From positions 1-7,462 of the forward strand of contig PAFP01000038.1 in assembly GCA_002704185.1 (NCBI GenBank): DNA of 7,462 nucleotides. The letters run 5' to 3'. Shown one piece after another: positions 1 to 5,985 of the stretch; the stretch's first letter is position 1; every line of letters starts with the position of its first letter. The notes under the pieces were generated by a model that worked only from the letters and a program-made list of their open reading frames with translations, had not been told where the DNA came from and searched no databases. Source of the DNA: Candidatus Pelagibacter sp. GTDB lineage: Bacteria > Pseudomonadota > Alphaproteobacteria > Pelagibacterales > Pelagibacteraceae. Made by a program: the position numbers and the translations under genes.

Positions 1-71
1 AGTGACGGGACTCGAACCCGCGGCCTCCTGCGTGACAGGCAGGCGCTCTAACCAAGCTGAGCTACACCCCC
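1..71 (-). tRNA. tRNA-Asp (anticodon GUC), 3' end cut by window edge
   Basis: Read on the minus strand, this gives a tRNA from its first base at 71 down to the window edge. The 5' acceptor strand is GGGGGTG (71-65), followed by a D-arm beginning TAGCTC. The anticodon stem CCTGC/GCAGG (43-39 and 31-27) encloses the seven-base loop CTGTCAC, giving anticodon GUC (36-34), so the tRNA carries aspartate. The T-arm contains GGTTCGAGTCC. Only the last few acceptor bases, the discriminator and any encoded CCA lie outside the window. It is probably transcribed with, or just downstream of, tRNA-Val on the same strand. The identity is secure; only the exact 3' end is unseen. Confidence 0.95.
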
Positions 72-83
72 AGGCCTCATAAT

Positions 84-116
84 TTTGTGAGTGTAACTTT
101 GCGCTGTCACCACAAA
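84..116 (-). other. Hairpin in the leader of tRNA-Asp
   Basis: On the minus strand TTTGTG (116-111) pairs with CACAAA (89-84). Directly inside it GTGAC (110-106) pairs with GTTAC (97-93) around the loop AGCGCAAA, with a three-base ACT bulge on the 3' side. The inner stem needs one G-U pair on the minus strand but would have a mismatch on the plus strand, which supports a minus-strand RNA. No T-run follows, so it does not look like an intrinsic terminator. It lies 12 bases upstream of mature tRNA-Asp, so a role in precursor processing or stability is possible. This is inferred from base pairing alone. Confidence 0.4.
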
Positions 117-132
117 CAAGCTTATGGACAAT

Positions 133-159
133 ATTATAATAAAAAAACGAAATTTACAA
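133..159 (-). promoter_or_regulatory. Candidate promoter for tRNA-Asp
   Basis: A perfect minus-strand TATAAT lies at 138-133. It is preceded, after a short 15-base spacer, by TTGTAA (159-154), which matches the TTGACA -35 box at four of six positions. Transcription would start near 126, upstream of the hairpin at 84-116 and of tRNA-Asp. The surrounding DNA is very AT-rich, so a chance TATAAT is possible. Co-transcription with tRNA-Val is the alternative. Confidence 0.35.
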
Positions 160-173
160 ATAAAATTTGAAAA

Positions 174-249
174 TGGTGGGCGGTGAGAGACTCGAACTCC
201 CGACCCTCTCGGTGTAAACGAGATGCTCTACCAACTGAGCTAACCGCCC
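174..249 (-). tRNA. tRNA-Val (anticodon UAC)
   Basis: This is a complete cloverleaf on the minus strand. The acceptor strands GGGCGGT (249-243) and ACCGCCC (184-178) pair fully, followed by discriminator A and a genome-encoded CCA (176-174). The D-arm begins TAGCTCAG. The anticodon stem TCTCG/CGAGA encloses TTTACAC, giving anticodon UAC (216-214), so it carries valine and reads GUN codons, chiefly GUA and GUG. The T-arm contains GAGTTCGAGTC. A TATAAA (272-267) sits a suitable distance upstream to act as a -10 box, but no convincing -35 accompanies it. In many alphaproteobacteria tRNA-Val lies not far downstream of lon, in agreement with this layout. Confidence 0.96.
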
Positions 250-296
250 TTTTAAAAATAAATCCTTTTATAGCAACACTTTTAGAAAGATGAAAG

Positions 297-480
297 AGAG
301 AAAAACATCGCCAGTGGGTATTTAAGGGGAACGTCCGTTACTCCGCGTTTACACCTTAAAACAGAGCGTTGTATTAAAAGCGTTACTACTTAGATACTAC
401 TTAAATCTCTTACATGATTGCATCGTGGAACTAATGTCTTATGCAACGGGGTTAACTAAACCTGTGCTACTTAATCTGAT
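297..480. ncRNA. Candidate structured RNA: GC-rich non-coding island
   Basis: Positions 301-480 contain 70 G or C in 180 bases, against 14 of 60 at 481-540 and 21 of 115 at 541-655. No open reading frame of useful length crosses most of it on either strand. In an AT-rich genome such islands usually mark structured RNAs. Pairings I can see are a 7-bp inverted repeat (321-327 with 354-360) enclosing AACG/CGTT, a CATGAT/ATCGTG hairpin (413-427) and TTGCAT/ATGCAA (418-423 with 441-446). I found none of the signatures I know for tmRNA, RNase P RNA or SRP RNA. The strand is unresolved. A perfect TATAAT upstream on the minus strand (504-499) favours minus, while several G-U pairs fit a plus-strand RNA. 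CCTTAAAAC (354-362, plus) recalls a segment of 6S RNA, but that resemblance is too short to name it. The ends are approximate. Confidence 0.5.
321..360. repeat. Inverted repeat within the GC-rich island
   Basis: TTTAAGG at 321-327 and CCTTAAA at 354-360 are perfect complements separated by 26 bases. Inside them AACG and CGTT add a second short stem, so either strand could fold into a two-part hairpin. It is the strongest single pairing in the island and probably its structural core. Confidence 0.55.
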
Positions 481-575
481 CTTAGAAACAAAATGATTAT
501 TATAACCAAGACTACACAAGGCAAAAATTTCTTAATATATATTTCTTTGATTTTATCTAAATTTTTTTTACTCAT
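471..575 (-). CDS. Possible small single-pass membrane protein (34 aa)
   Basis: An ATG at 575-573 opens a 34-codon frame ending in TAA at 473-471. The protein has a polar, lysine-rich N-terminus (MSKKNLDKIKEIYIKKF), then about 15 hydrophobic residues (LPCVVLVIIIILFL), and ends R-S-D. This is the profile of a one-helix membrane protein with its lysine-rich end probably in the cytoplasm. A seven-codon upstream frame (595-572) has a TGA that overlaps this ATG as ATGA, a common arrangement for coupled translation. A candidate promoter lies at 619-646. I recognise no family. Caution is needed: T-rich DNA often yields hydrophobic frames by chance, and an internal TATAAT (504-499) could instead make this the promoter region of the downstream RNA. 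Confidence 0.4.
   Translation of the reverse strand: MSKKNLDKIKEIYIKKFLPCVVLVIIIILFLRSD
499..504 (-). promoter_or_regulatory. Candidate -10 box ahead of the GC-rich island
   Basis: A perfect minus-strand TATAAT lies at 504-499. It would start transcription near 492, about a dozen bases before the GC-rich island begins. No good -35 sits at 16-18 bases; the nearest, TTGCCT, is only 14 bases away. It falls inside the possible small ORF at 471-575, so the two readings compete. Confidence 0.3.
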
Positions 576-618
576 TGCTTAAGCTCTAACTTCATTGTTG
601 TCGTTATACATATAAGAG

Positions 619-646
619 ATTATAATACATATTGAATATTTTTTAA
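619..646 (-). promoter_or_regulatory. Candidate promoter for the small ORF and downstream RNA
   Basis: A perfect minus-strand TATAAT (624-619) is preceded by TTAAAA (646-641), four of six matches to TTGACA, at a 16-base spacing. It lies just after the stop codon of the glycosyltransferase-like gene. Transcription would begin near 612, leaving a leader of about 37 bases before the ATG at 575. The DNA here is over 80 percent A or T, so chance occurrence is a real alternative. Confidence 0.35.
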
Positions 647-655
647 TATAATTAA

Positions 656-1510
656 TTAAATAATTAAATCTTTTTGATTATGCAATTTATGCACTTTAAC
701 TTCTCCTAATTTACCAGCCACAAGAGGAAAACCAGAATAAGACACGCTGTAAATTTCTTTTGATCCAGCTAATAACGCCAGTTCACTAGCCGCATCAAGA
801 ACTTCGCGTTTTGAAGAAATTGATAGTCCAGTATGACCAACCTTTGCACTGGAAATACTTATAAAGGGGTATTTTTTTTTAAGTTTTTGTTTAAAACTAT
901 TATTATCACAAAAAAATAAAATTTTTTTTTTATTATTTTTTTCAATTAAGTCACTTAATTTATCGGAATTAAATTCTCTCTCATCCCACTTGGTATAAAC
1001 AAACTTTTTATCTTTTTTATCTAACTCTAAATGCTTATCGCCTAGCCGAAGATGTATAGATATATAATTTAATGAATTATCACTATATATGTTTTTTTTA
1101 TTCAAAATAACCTCGTCTGAAAAATAAAAAACATCACTAAATTTCAAATTGATAAAGTCAAAATCAAAATTTTTATACATACAATTTGGCTTGCAGATAT
1201 AATATATATCATTGTTAATATTTTCAAAAGTATCTAGTGATCTTAAACTATCTAAATTTTTAAAGTTATTAATTTTATCTTGAGAAATATACAATTCACT
1301 AAATTGTATAGGAATATAACTTTCTAAAGGCAATCCATTCTTTTTATAATGTAATCTAAAATTTTTATTCATGCAGTGCTGCAATAAATACATAAAATAT
1401 TTTATGTAATCAGCAACACCGCCATCATTTACATTAAAATCATAGATTACATTTTTATTAAATTTAGAATAGTTTTTTATATACTTCTGAATATCGGATC
1501 GTGAAAGCAT
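656..1510 (-). CDS. Putative fucosyltransferase-like glycosyltransferase
   Basis: This 284-residue soluble protein has no signal peptide or membrane helix that I can see. Its best clue is SIHLRLGDK at residues 151-159, close to the HxRRGD nucleotide-sugar-binding motif of alpha-1,2- and alpha-1,6-fucosyltransferases such as the GT11 and NodZ families. Supporting features are an N-terminal glycine-containing segment (NDGGVADYIKYFMYLL, 28-43), where those families carry GGLGNQ-like sequence, and SVSYSGFPLVAG (255-266), resembling their C-terminal serine-rich motif. If correct, it would transfer a sugar from a nucleotide donor to a surface glycan. The motif has Leu in place of the second Arg, so donor and activity are uncertain. 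The ATG at 1510 lies 12 bases after the lon stop, with no clear ribosome-binding site, suggesting read-through from lon. The coding strand carries A10 and A9 runs. The gene is unrelated to its proteostasis neighbours and may be acquired. Confidence 0.7.
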   Translation of the reverse strand: MLSRSDIQKYIKNYSKFNKNVIYDFNVNDGGVADYIKYFMYLLQHCMNKNFRLHYKKNGLPLESYIPIQFSELYISQDKINNFKNLDSLRSLDTFENINNDIYYICKPNCMYKNFDFDFINLKFSDVFYFSDEVILNKKNIYSDNSLNYISIHLRLGDKHLELDKKDKKFVYTKWDEREFNSDKLSDLIEKNNKKKILFFCDNNSFKQKLKKKYPFISISSAKVGHTGLSISSKREVLDAASELALLAGSKEIYSVSYSGFPLVAGKLGEVKVHKLHNQKDLII

Positions 1511-1522
1511 GATAAATTAAAT

Positions 1523-3907
1523 TTAATTAATTGGTGATTTCTGCTGAGAAGTTTCTTTATTTTGAATGTTATCAACTTCAATCCACTTAATAGGATTTAA
1601 TTCTTTAGTTAGAGCTATCTTCAAAACTTCTTCAACATCATTTACAGGTATAATTTTTAATCCTTCAATAATATTTTTAGGTAATTCAATTAAATCTTTT
1701 TCATTTTCTGATGGTATTATTACAGTTTTAATACCACCTCTCAACGCAGCTAATAATTTTTCTTTTAAACCACCGATAGGTAAAACCCTTCCTCTTAAAG
1801 TCACTTCTCCGGTCATTGCAACATCTTTTCTAATTGAAGTACCAGACAGTGCTGAAACAATAGACGTAACCATACCGATACCTGCAGAAGGTCCATCCTT
1901 TGGAGTGGCTCCTTCTGGAACGTGAATATGAATATCTTTTTTTTCAAAAGTAGGGGGTATAATTCCATAATCTAAACATCTTGATCTAACATATGATTTA
2001 GCCGCTTTAATTGATTCCTTCATCACGTCACCAAGCTTACCTGTATGCTCTAGTTTTCCTTTACCTGGCATTACAACAGACTCAATTGACAAAAGCTCAC
2101 CACCTACTTCTGTCCAAGCAAGACCGGTTACAACACCTACTTTATCTTCATTTTCAATCTCACCAAATTTAAATTTTTTTACACCAAGATACTTGTCAAT
2201 ATTTTTATCATCAACTTCTACATTCAATTTTATTTTAGATACAATTTCTTTAACACTTTTACGAGCTAATTTAGCAAGTTCTCTCTCTAGGCCTCTTACT
2301 CCAGACTCTCGTGTATATTTTCTTATAATTTCTTTAACGGCTTCTGCTTTAATATTTAATTCATTTATTTTTAAACCATTTTCTTTAATTTGCTTAGGTA
2401 TTAAATATTTATTTGCTATTTCAGTTTTTTCTTGTTCGGTATACCCAGATATTCTTATTACTTCCATTCTATCTAATAATGGCGATGGAATATTTAATGT
2501 GTTTGCTGTAGTTACAAACATAACATTCGATAAATCGTAATCGACTTCAAGATAATGATCGTTAAATGCATTGTTCTGTTCAGGATCAAGTGCTTCCAAT
2601 AAAGCGGATGATGGATCTCCCCTATAATCCATTCCAATCTTATCGATTTCATCCAAAAGAATTAATGGATTTTTTGTACCTGCTTTTTTCATCAATTGAA
2701 TTATTTTTCCAGGTAAACTTCCTATGTATGTTCTTCTATGACCACGAATTTCAGCTTCATCTCTTACACCACCTAAAGACATTCTGACGAACTCTCTTCC
2801 TGTAGATTTTGCAATAGATTTACCAAGTGATGTTTTCCCAACCCCCGGGGGTCCAACCAAGCACAAAATAGGGCCCTTGATTTTTTTCAATCTAGATTGA
2901 ACTGCTAGAAACTCTAAAATTCTATCTTTAACTTTTTCAAGACCGTAATGATCTTTATTTAAAACATCTTCAGCCTTTTTTATATCGGTATTTACTTCAG
3001 ATAATTTTGACCACGGCAATCCAACCATCCAGTCAAGATAATTTCTTACGACGGTAGATTCTGCAGACATCGGGCTCATAGTTTTTAATTTTTTTAACTC
3101 TGATAAACTTTTTTCTTCTGCTTCTTTAGACATTTGAGAATTTTTTATATTATCCTCAAGCTGTTTAAGTTCATCTTTTCCATCTTCAATATCACCAAGT
3201 TCTTTTTGAATTGCTTTTAATTGCTCATTTAAATAGTATTCTCTTTGAGTTTTTTCCATTTGATTTTTAACTCTACCTCTAATTTTTTTCTCAACAGATA
3301 AAACATCAATTTCATTTTCTAAAAAGCTTAAAATAGTTTCTAACTTTTTTTGGATATCAATTATTTCTAAAATTTTTTGCTTTTCATTAAGCTCTAGTTT
3401 AAGACTCGAAGCAATTTTATTACATATAACTTTAGGATCAGAAATATTTTTTATATTAATATTGTTCTCTTCATTAAATTTTTTAGAAACTTTGTTTAAT
3501 TTATCAAATTTATTAATTAAGGCTTTTGATAGTGGAACATCATCAGGTTTACTTGTTAAATTTAATACGCTTATTTTTCCTAAAAGAAATCCCTTGTTAT
3601 TTTCTACTTCATTAATTTTAACAACTCTTTTACCTTCAACCAAGATTTTTACTGTGCCATCAGGTAATTTTAATAATTGAAGAATCTCACCCTCTGTGCC
3701 AAAAGAATAGATATCTGACTGGGATGGGTCGTCAACATCTGGATTTTTTTGAGAAACTAAAATAATTTTTTTATATTTCTCCATTGAAGCTTCCAGAGAT
3801 TTAATAGACTTGTCCCTTCCAACAAATAATGGAACAGTAACATCTGGAAAAACTACAATATCCCTTAAAGGTAAGATGGGACAATTATAATTTGTTTCGT
3901 TAATCAT
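1523..3907 (-). CDS. lon: ATP-dependent protease Lon
   Basis: This 794-residue protein matches the usual length of LonA (about 780-810). Lon is a cytoplasmic hexamer that unfolds and degrades damaged proteins and specific regulators. The N-terminal substrate-binding domain covers about residues 8-200, then a helical region includes REYYLNEQLKAIQKELG (222-238), typical of Lon. The AAA+ module has Walker A GPPGVGKT (352-359), Walker B LILLDEID (415-422), and a likely arginine finger in LLDRME (R480). The C-terminal protease domain holds the catalytic dyad Ser674 in KDGPSAG and Lys717 in GGLKEKL. Their spacing of 43 residues equals that in E. coli Lon. A polar tail follows residue 775. The ATG at 3907 precedes the conserved CPILPLRD start of the N-domain. 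A hairpin ends two bases upstream of this ATG. Confidence 0.98.
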   Translation of the reverse strand: MINETNYNCPILPLRDIVVFPDVTVPLFVGRDKSIKSLEASMEKYKKIILVSQKNPDVDDPSQSDIYSFGTEGEILQLLKLPDGTVKILVEGKRVVKINEVENNKGFLLGKISVLNLTSKPDDVPLSKALINKFDKLNKVSKKFNEENNINIKNISDPKVICNKIASSLKLELNEKQKILEIIDIQKKLETILSFLENEIDVLSVEKKIRGRVKNQMEKTQREYYLNEQLKAIQKELGDIEDGKDELKQLEDNIKNSQMSKEAEEKSLSELKKLKTMSPMSAESTVVRNYLDWMVGLPWSKLSEVNTDIKKAEDVLNKDHYGLEKVKDRILEFLAVQSRLKKIKGPILCLVGPPGVGKTSLGKSIAKSTGREFVRMSLGGVRDEAEIRGHRRTYIGSLPGKIIQLMKKAGTKNPLILLDEIDKIGMDYRGDPSSALLEALDPEQNNAFNDHYLEVDYDLSNVMFVTTANTLNIPSPLLDRMEVIRISGYTEQEKTEIANKYLIPKQIKENGLKINELNIKAEAVKEIIRKYTRESGVRGLERELAKLARKSVKEIVSKIKLNVEVDDKNIDKYLGVKKFKFGEIENEDKVGVVTGLAWTEVGGELLSIESVVMPGKGKLEHTGKLGDVMKESIKAAKSYVRSRCLDYGIIPPTFEKKDIHIHVPEGATPKDGPSAGIGMVTSIVSALSGTSIRKDVAMTGEVTLRGRVLPIGGLKEKLLAALRGGIKTVIIPSENEKDLIELPKNIIEGLKIIPVNDVEEVLKIALTKELNPIKWIEVDNIQNKETSQQKSPIN

Positions 3908-3909
3908 TT

Positions 3910-3933
3910 CTAATTAAAATAATTATTAACTAG
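3910..3933 (-). promoter_or_regulatory. AU-rich hairpin abutting the lon start codon
   Basis: On the minus strand CTAGTTAA (3933-3926) and TTAATTAG (3917-3910) form eight continuous pairs, including one G-U, around the loop TAATTATT. Only two bases separate the hairpin from the lon ATG. The G-U becomes a mismatch on the plus strand, so the fold suits the lon mRNA. A weak stem covering the ribosome landing site could make initiation temperature-sensitive, but no Shine-Dalgarno is evident in it. That function is inference. Confidence 0.4.
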
Positions 3934-3959
3934 AATAAAACAAGTGCTTAAATAAACAA

Positions 3960-3965
3960 ATTATA
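3960..3965 (-). promoter_or_regulatory. Candidate -10 box for lon
   Basis: A perfect minus-strand TATAAT (3965-3960) starts three bases past the clpX stop. The best upstream -35 candidate, AGAACA at 3987-3982 inside clpX, matches TTGACA at only three positions. Transcription would begin near 3953, giving lon a leader of about 46 bases that includes the start-site hairpin. Read-through from clpX is equally likely. Confidence 0.3.
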
Positions 3966-3967
3966 TA

Positions 3968-5227
3968 TTAATTTGCTATTTTGTTCTCTTTTGTGGATTT
4001 CTTAGAGTAAATCATTAAAGGTTTTGAATTTCCATTCACAACTTCTCTATTAACAACTATTTCCTCAACTCCCTCCATGCTTGGTAGTTCAAACATAGTT
4101 TCTAACAAAATTTCCTCTATTATGGATCTTAATCCTCTAGCTCCAGTCTTTCTCTTAATTGCTTTTTCAGCTATTGCTTTAAGAGCATCTTTAGCAAAAT
4201 TAAGCTTAACACCCTCTATATCAAATAACTTACAATATTGTTTCGTTAAAGAGTTTTTAGGTTGCTCTAAAATTTGTATTAAAGTCTGCTCATCAAGATC
4301 CTCTAATGTAGAAATAATAGGAAGTCTTCCAATAAACTCAGGTATTAAACCAAATTTTAATAAATCTTCAGGTTCAACCTCTTTAAGTACTTCGCCAGTT
4401 TTCTTTTCTACTTTATTCTTAATTTTAGCTCCAAAACCAATTGCGCTTCCCTCTCCTCTAGAAGAAATTATTTTGTCTATACCGGCGAATGCACCTCCGC
4501 AGATGAATAAAATATTTGTTGTATCTACTTGTAAAAATTCTTGTTGAGGATGTTTTCTTCCACCTTGTGGTGGTACACTGGCTACAGTACCTTCCATAAT
4601 TTTTAATAAGGCTTGCTGCACACCTTCACCAGAAACATCTCTTGTTATTGAGGGGTTTTCTGTTTTTCTACTTATTTTATCAACTTCATCTATATAAACT
4701 ATTCCTCTTTGAGCTTTTTCAACGTTATAGTCGGCAGCTTGTAATAGTTTAAGTATTATGTTTTCTACGTCTTCACCAACATATCCGGCTTCTGTTAAAG
4801 TAGTAGCATCGGCCATAGTAAAAGGAACATCCAAAATTTTGGCAAGAGTTTGTGCTAATAATGTTTTACCACAACCTGTTGGTCCAATTAATAAAATATT
4901 TGATTTTGATAATTCAACATCATTGTTACTTTTGTTTTCGTGATTAAGTCTTTTATAATGATTATGAACCGCTACAGATAAAATTTGTTTAGATTTTTTT
5001 TGGCCAATTACGTAATCATTTAAAATTTTAAATATCTCTTTTGGTGTTGGTACACCTTCTTCGTTTTTAGAAATGCTATTTTTGCTCTCTTCCTTTATAA
5101 TATCCATACAAAGCTCAACACATTCATCACAAATGAATACTGTTGGACCAGCTATTAACTTTCTTACTTCGTGTTGGCTTTTTCCACAAAATGAACAGTA
5201 AAGAGTATTTTTTGTTTCTTTATTCAT
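3968..5227 (-). CDS. clpX: ClpX, ATPase and specificity subunit of ClpXP
   Basis: At 419 residues this is normal ClpX length. ClpX is a cytoplasmic AAA+ hexamer that recognises tagged substrates, unfolds them and threads them into ClpP. The N-terminal zinc-binding domain shows four cysteines (C11, C14, C33, C36). The ATPase core has Walker A GPTGCGKT (115-122), the pore loop GYVG (148-151) and Walker B IVYIDEVD (176-183). The RKH substrate loop sits at 224-226 and the ClpP-docking IGF loop at 263-265. A likely arginine finger is in FIGRLP (R301), and the sensor-2 GARGLR is at 362-367. Every element needed to work with the adjacent ClpP is present. The start is the only ATG before the zinc finger. 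It lies 113 bases downstream of clpP, and lon follows after 60 bases. Confidence 0.98.
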   Translation of the reverse strand: MNKETKNTLYCSFCGKSQHEVRKLIAGPTVFICDECVELCMDIIKEESKNSISKNEEGVPTPKEIFKILNDYVIGQKKSKQILSVAVHNHYKRLNHENKSNNDVELSKSNILLIGPTGCGKTLLAQTLAKILDVPFTMADATTLTEAGYVGEDVENIILKLLQAADYNVEKAQRGIVYIDEVDKISRKTENPSITRDVSGEGVQQALLKIMEGTVASVPPQGGRKHPQQEFLQVDTTNILFICGGAFAGIDKIISSRGEGSAIGFGAKIKNKVEKKTGEVLKEVEPEDLLKFGLIPEFIGRLPIISTLEDLDEQTLIQILEQPKNSLTKQYCKLFDIEGVKLNFAKDALKAIAEKAIKRKTGARGLRSIIEEILLETMFELPSMEGVEEIVVNREVVNGNSKPLMIYSKKSTKENKIAN

Positions 5228-5245
5228 AAACGAATCAATGTGGTT

Positions 5246-5275
5246 ACTTTACAATGTAGTAGGTTTCTAAATCAA
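5246..5275 (-). promoter_or_regulatory. Candidate promoter in the clpP-clpX gap
   Basis: TTGATT (5275-5270) and TAAAGT (5251-5246) stand 18 bases apart on the minus strand, each matching four of six consensus positions. The start would fall about 10-15 bases before the clpX ATG. This 113-base gap is the longest inside the protease cluster, which makes a separate clpX promoter plausible. I could not make out a convincing heat-shock sigma-factor promoter or an intrinsic terminator in it. Confidence 0.28.
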
Positions 5276-5340
5276 GTGATAGTTGCAAGAAAAAATAAAT
5301 TAGGACACATATTTTGTAGTTTAATAAAAAAAATTTACTA

Positions 5341-5955
5341 TTAGTTGTCTCTTTTTTCAACAACCTTATCTATTAAACCAAATGATTTTGCTTCATCTGC
5401 ACTCATAAATTTATCTCTTTCTAAAGCCTGTTTGATTTTATCAACAGATTGACCGGTATGTTTTGAATAAATTTCATTTAGTTTTTTTTTTGTTTTAAGT
5501 ATTTCATTTGCATGAATTTCAATATCTGTAGCCTGACCCTGAAATCCTGCAGAAGGTTGGTGCACCATTATTCTTGAATTAGGTAACGAAAGTCTTTTAC
5601 CCTTTTCTCCCGCGGCTAATAGAAAAGAACCCATAGACGCAGCTTGACCAATGCATAATGTTGACACTGCAGGTTTAATATATTGCATTGTGTCGTATAT
5701 AGCTAATCCATCTGCAACAATACCTCCTGGACTATTTATATACAAGAATATATCCTTTGAATTGTTTTCAGATTCTAAAAAAAGTAATTGCGATGATATT
5801 AAGCTTGCAATAGATGAATTAATTGGTCCTGTTAAAAATATAATTCTTTCTTTTAAGAGCCTTGAATATATATCGAAAGCTCTTTCGCCTCTTGGGGTCT
5901 GCTCAATAACCATTGGCACAAGGTTATTCATATAAATATCTTTAATATTTTTCAT
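5341..5955 (-). CDS. clpP: ClpP, proteolytic subunit of the Clp protease
   Basis: This is a serine peptidase that assembles as two stacked heptamers with an internal chamber. Counting from the ATG at 5955 the protein has 204 residues, close to E. coli ClpP (207). The catalytic triad is visible: Ser107 in GQAASMGS, His132 in MVHQP and Asp181 in LERDKF. The substrate-binding NSPGG lies at 74-78, and the N-terminal [20 protein letters not shown] is typical of the family. The frame extends three codons further to a TTG at 5964, but the ATG at 5955 is preferred. A third option is the ATG at 5931, which would leave only MNN before the conserved LVPMV. Residues before LVPMV may be a short self-cleaved propeptide. 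The gene starts 30 bases after tig, and no clear ribosome-binding site is visible. Confidence 0.97.
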   Translation of the reverse strand: MKNIKDIYMNNLVPMVIEQTPRGERAFDIYSRLLKERIIFLTGPINSSIASLISSQLLFLESENNSKDIFLYINSPGGIVADGLAIYDTMQYIKPAVSTLCIGQAASMGSFLLAAGEKGKRLSLPNSRIMVHQPSAGFQGQATDIEIHANEILKTKKKLNEIYSKHTGQSVDKIKQALERDKFMSADEAKSFGLIDKVVEKRDN

Positions 5956-5985
5956 ACGAATCAATTCATCAATTTACTATTTAAA

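Noticed and set aside
141..168. Possible intrinsic terminator after tRNA-Val (AAATTT arms at 168-163 and 155-150, then seven T)
   Set aside because: The stem is six A-T pairs only, which is expected by chance in this composition, and it overlaps the better promoter-like element.
290..325. Plus-strand 11-codon frame starting at ATG 290
   Set aside because: It is too short, opposite to all neighbouring genes, and overlaps the candidate structured RNA.
297..480. The GC-rich island as tmRNA, including the permuted two-piece form of alphaproteobacteria
   Set aside because: Neither strand shows a tag-peptide frame ending in Ala-Leu-Ala-Ala-like codons, a GGTTCGA-type T-loop outside the two tRNAs, or an acceptor end with CCA.
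1566..5935. Several plus-strand open frames of about 60-155 codons opposite lon, clpX and clpP
   Set aside because: They are antisense shadows of strongly conserved genes and show no recognisable motifs of their own.
5956..5964. TTG start three codons upstream for clpP
   Set aside because: An in-frame ATG at 5955 fits the family length and needs no rare start codon; no ribosome-binding site favours the TTG.
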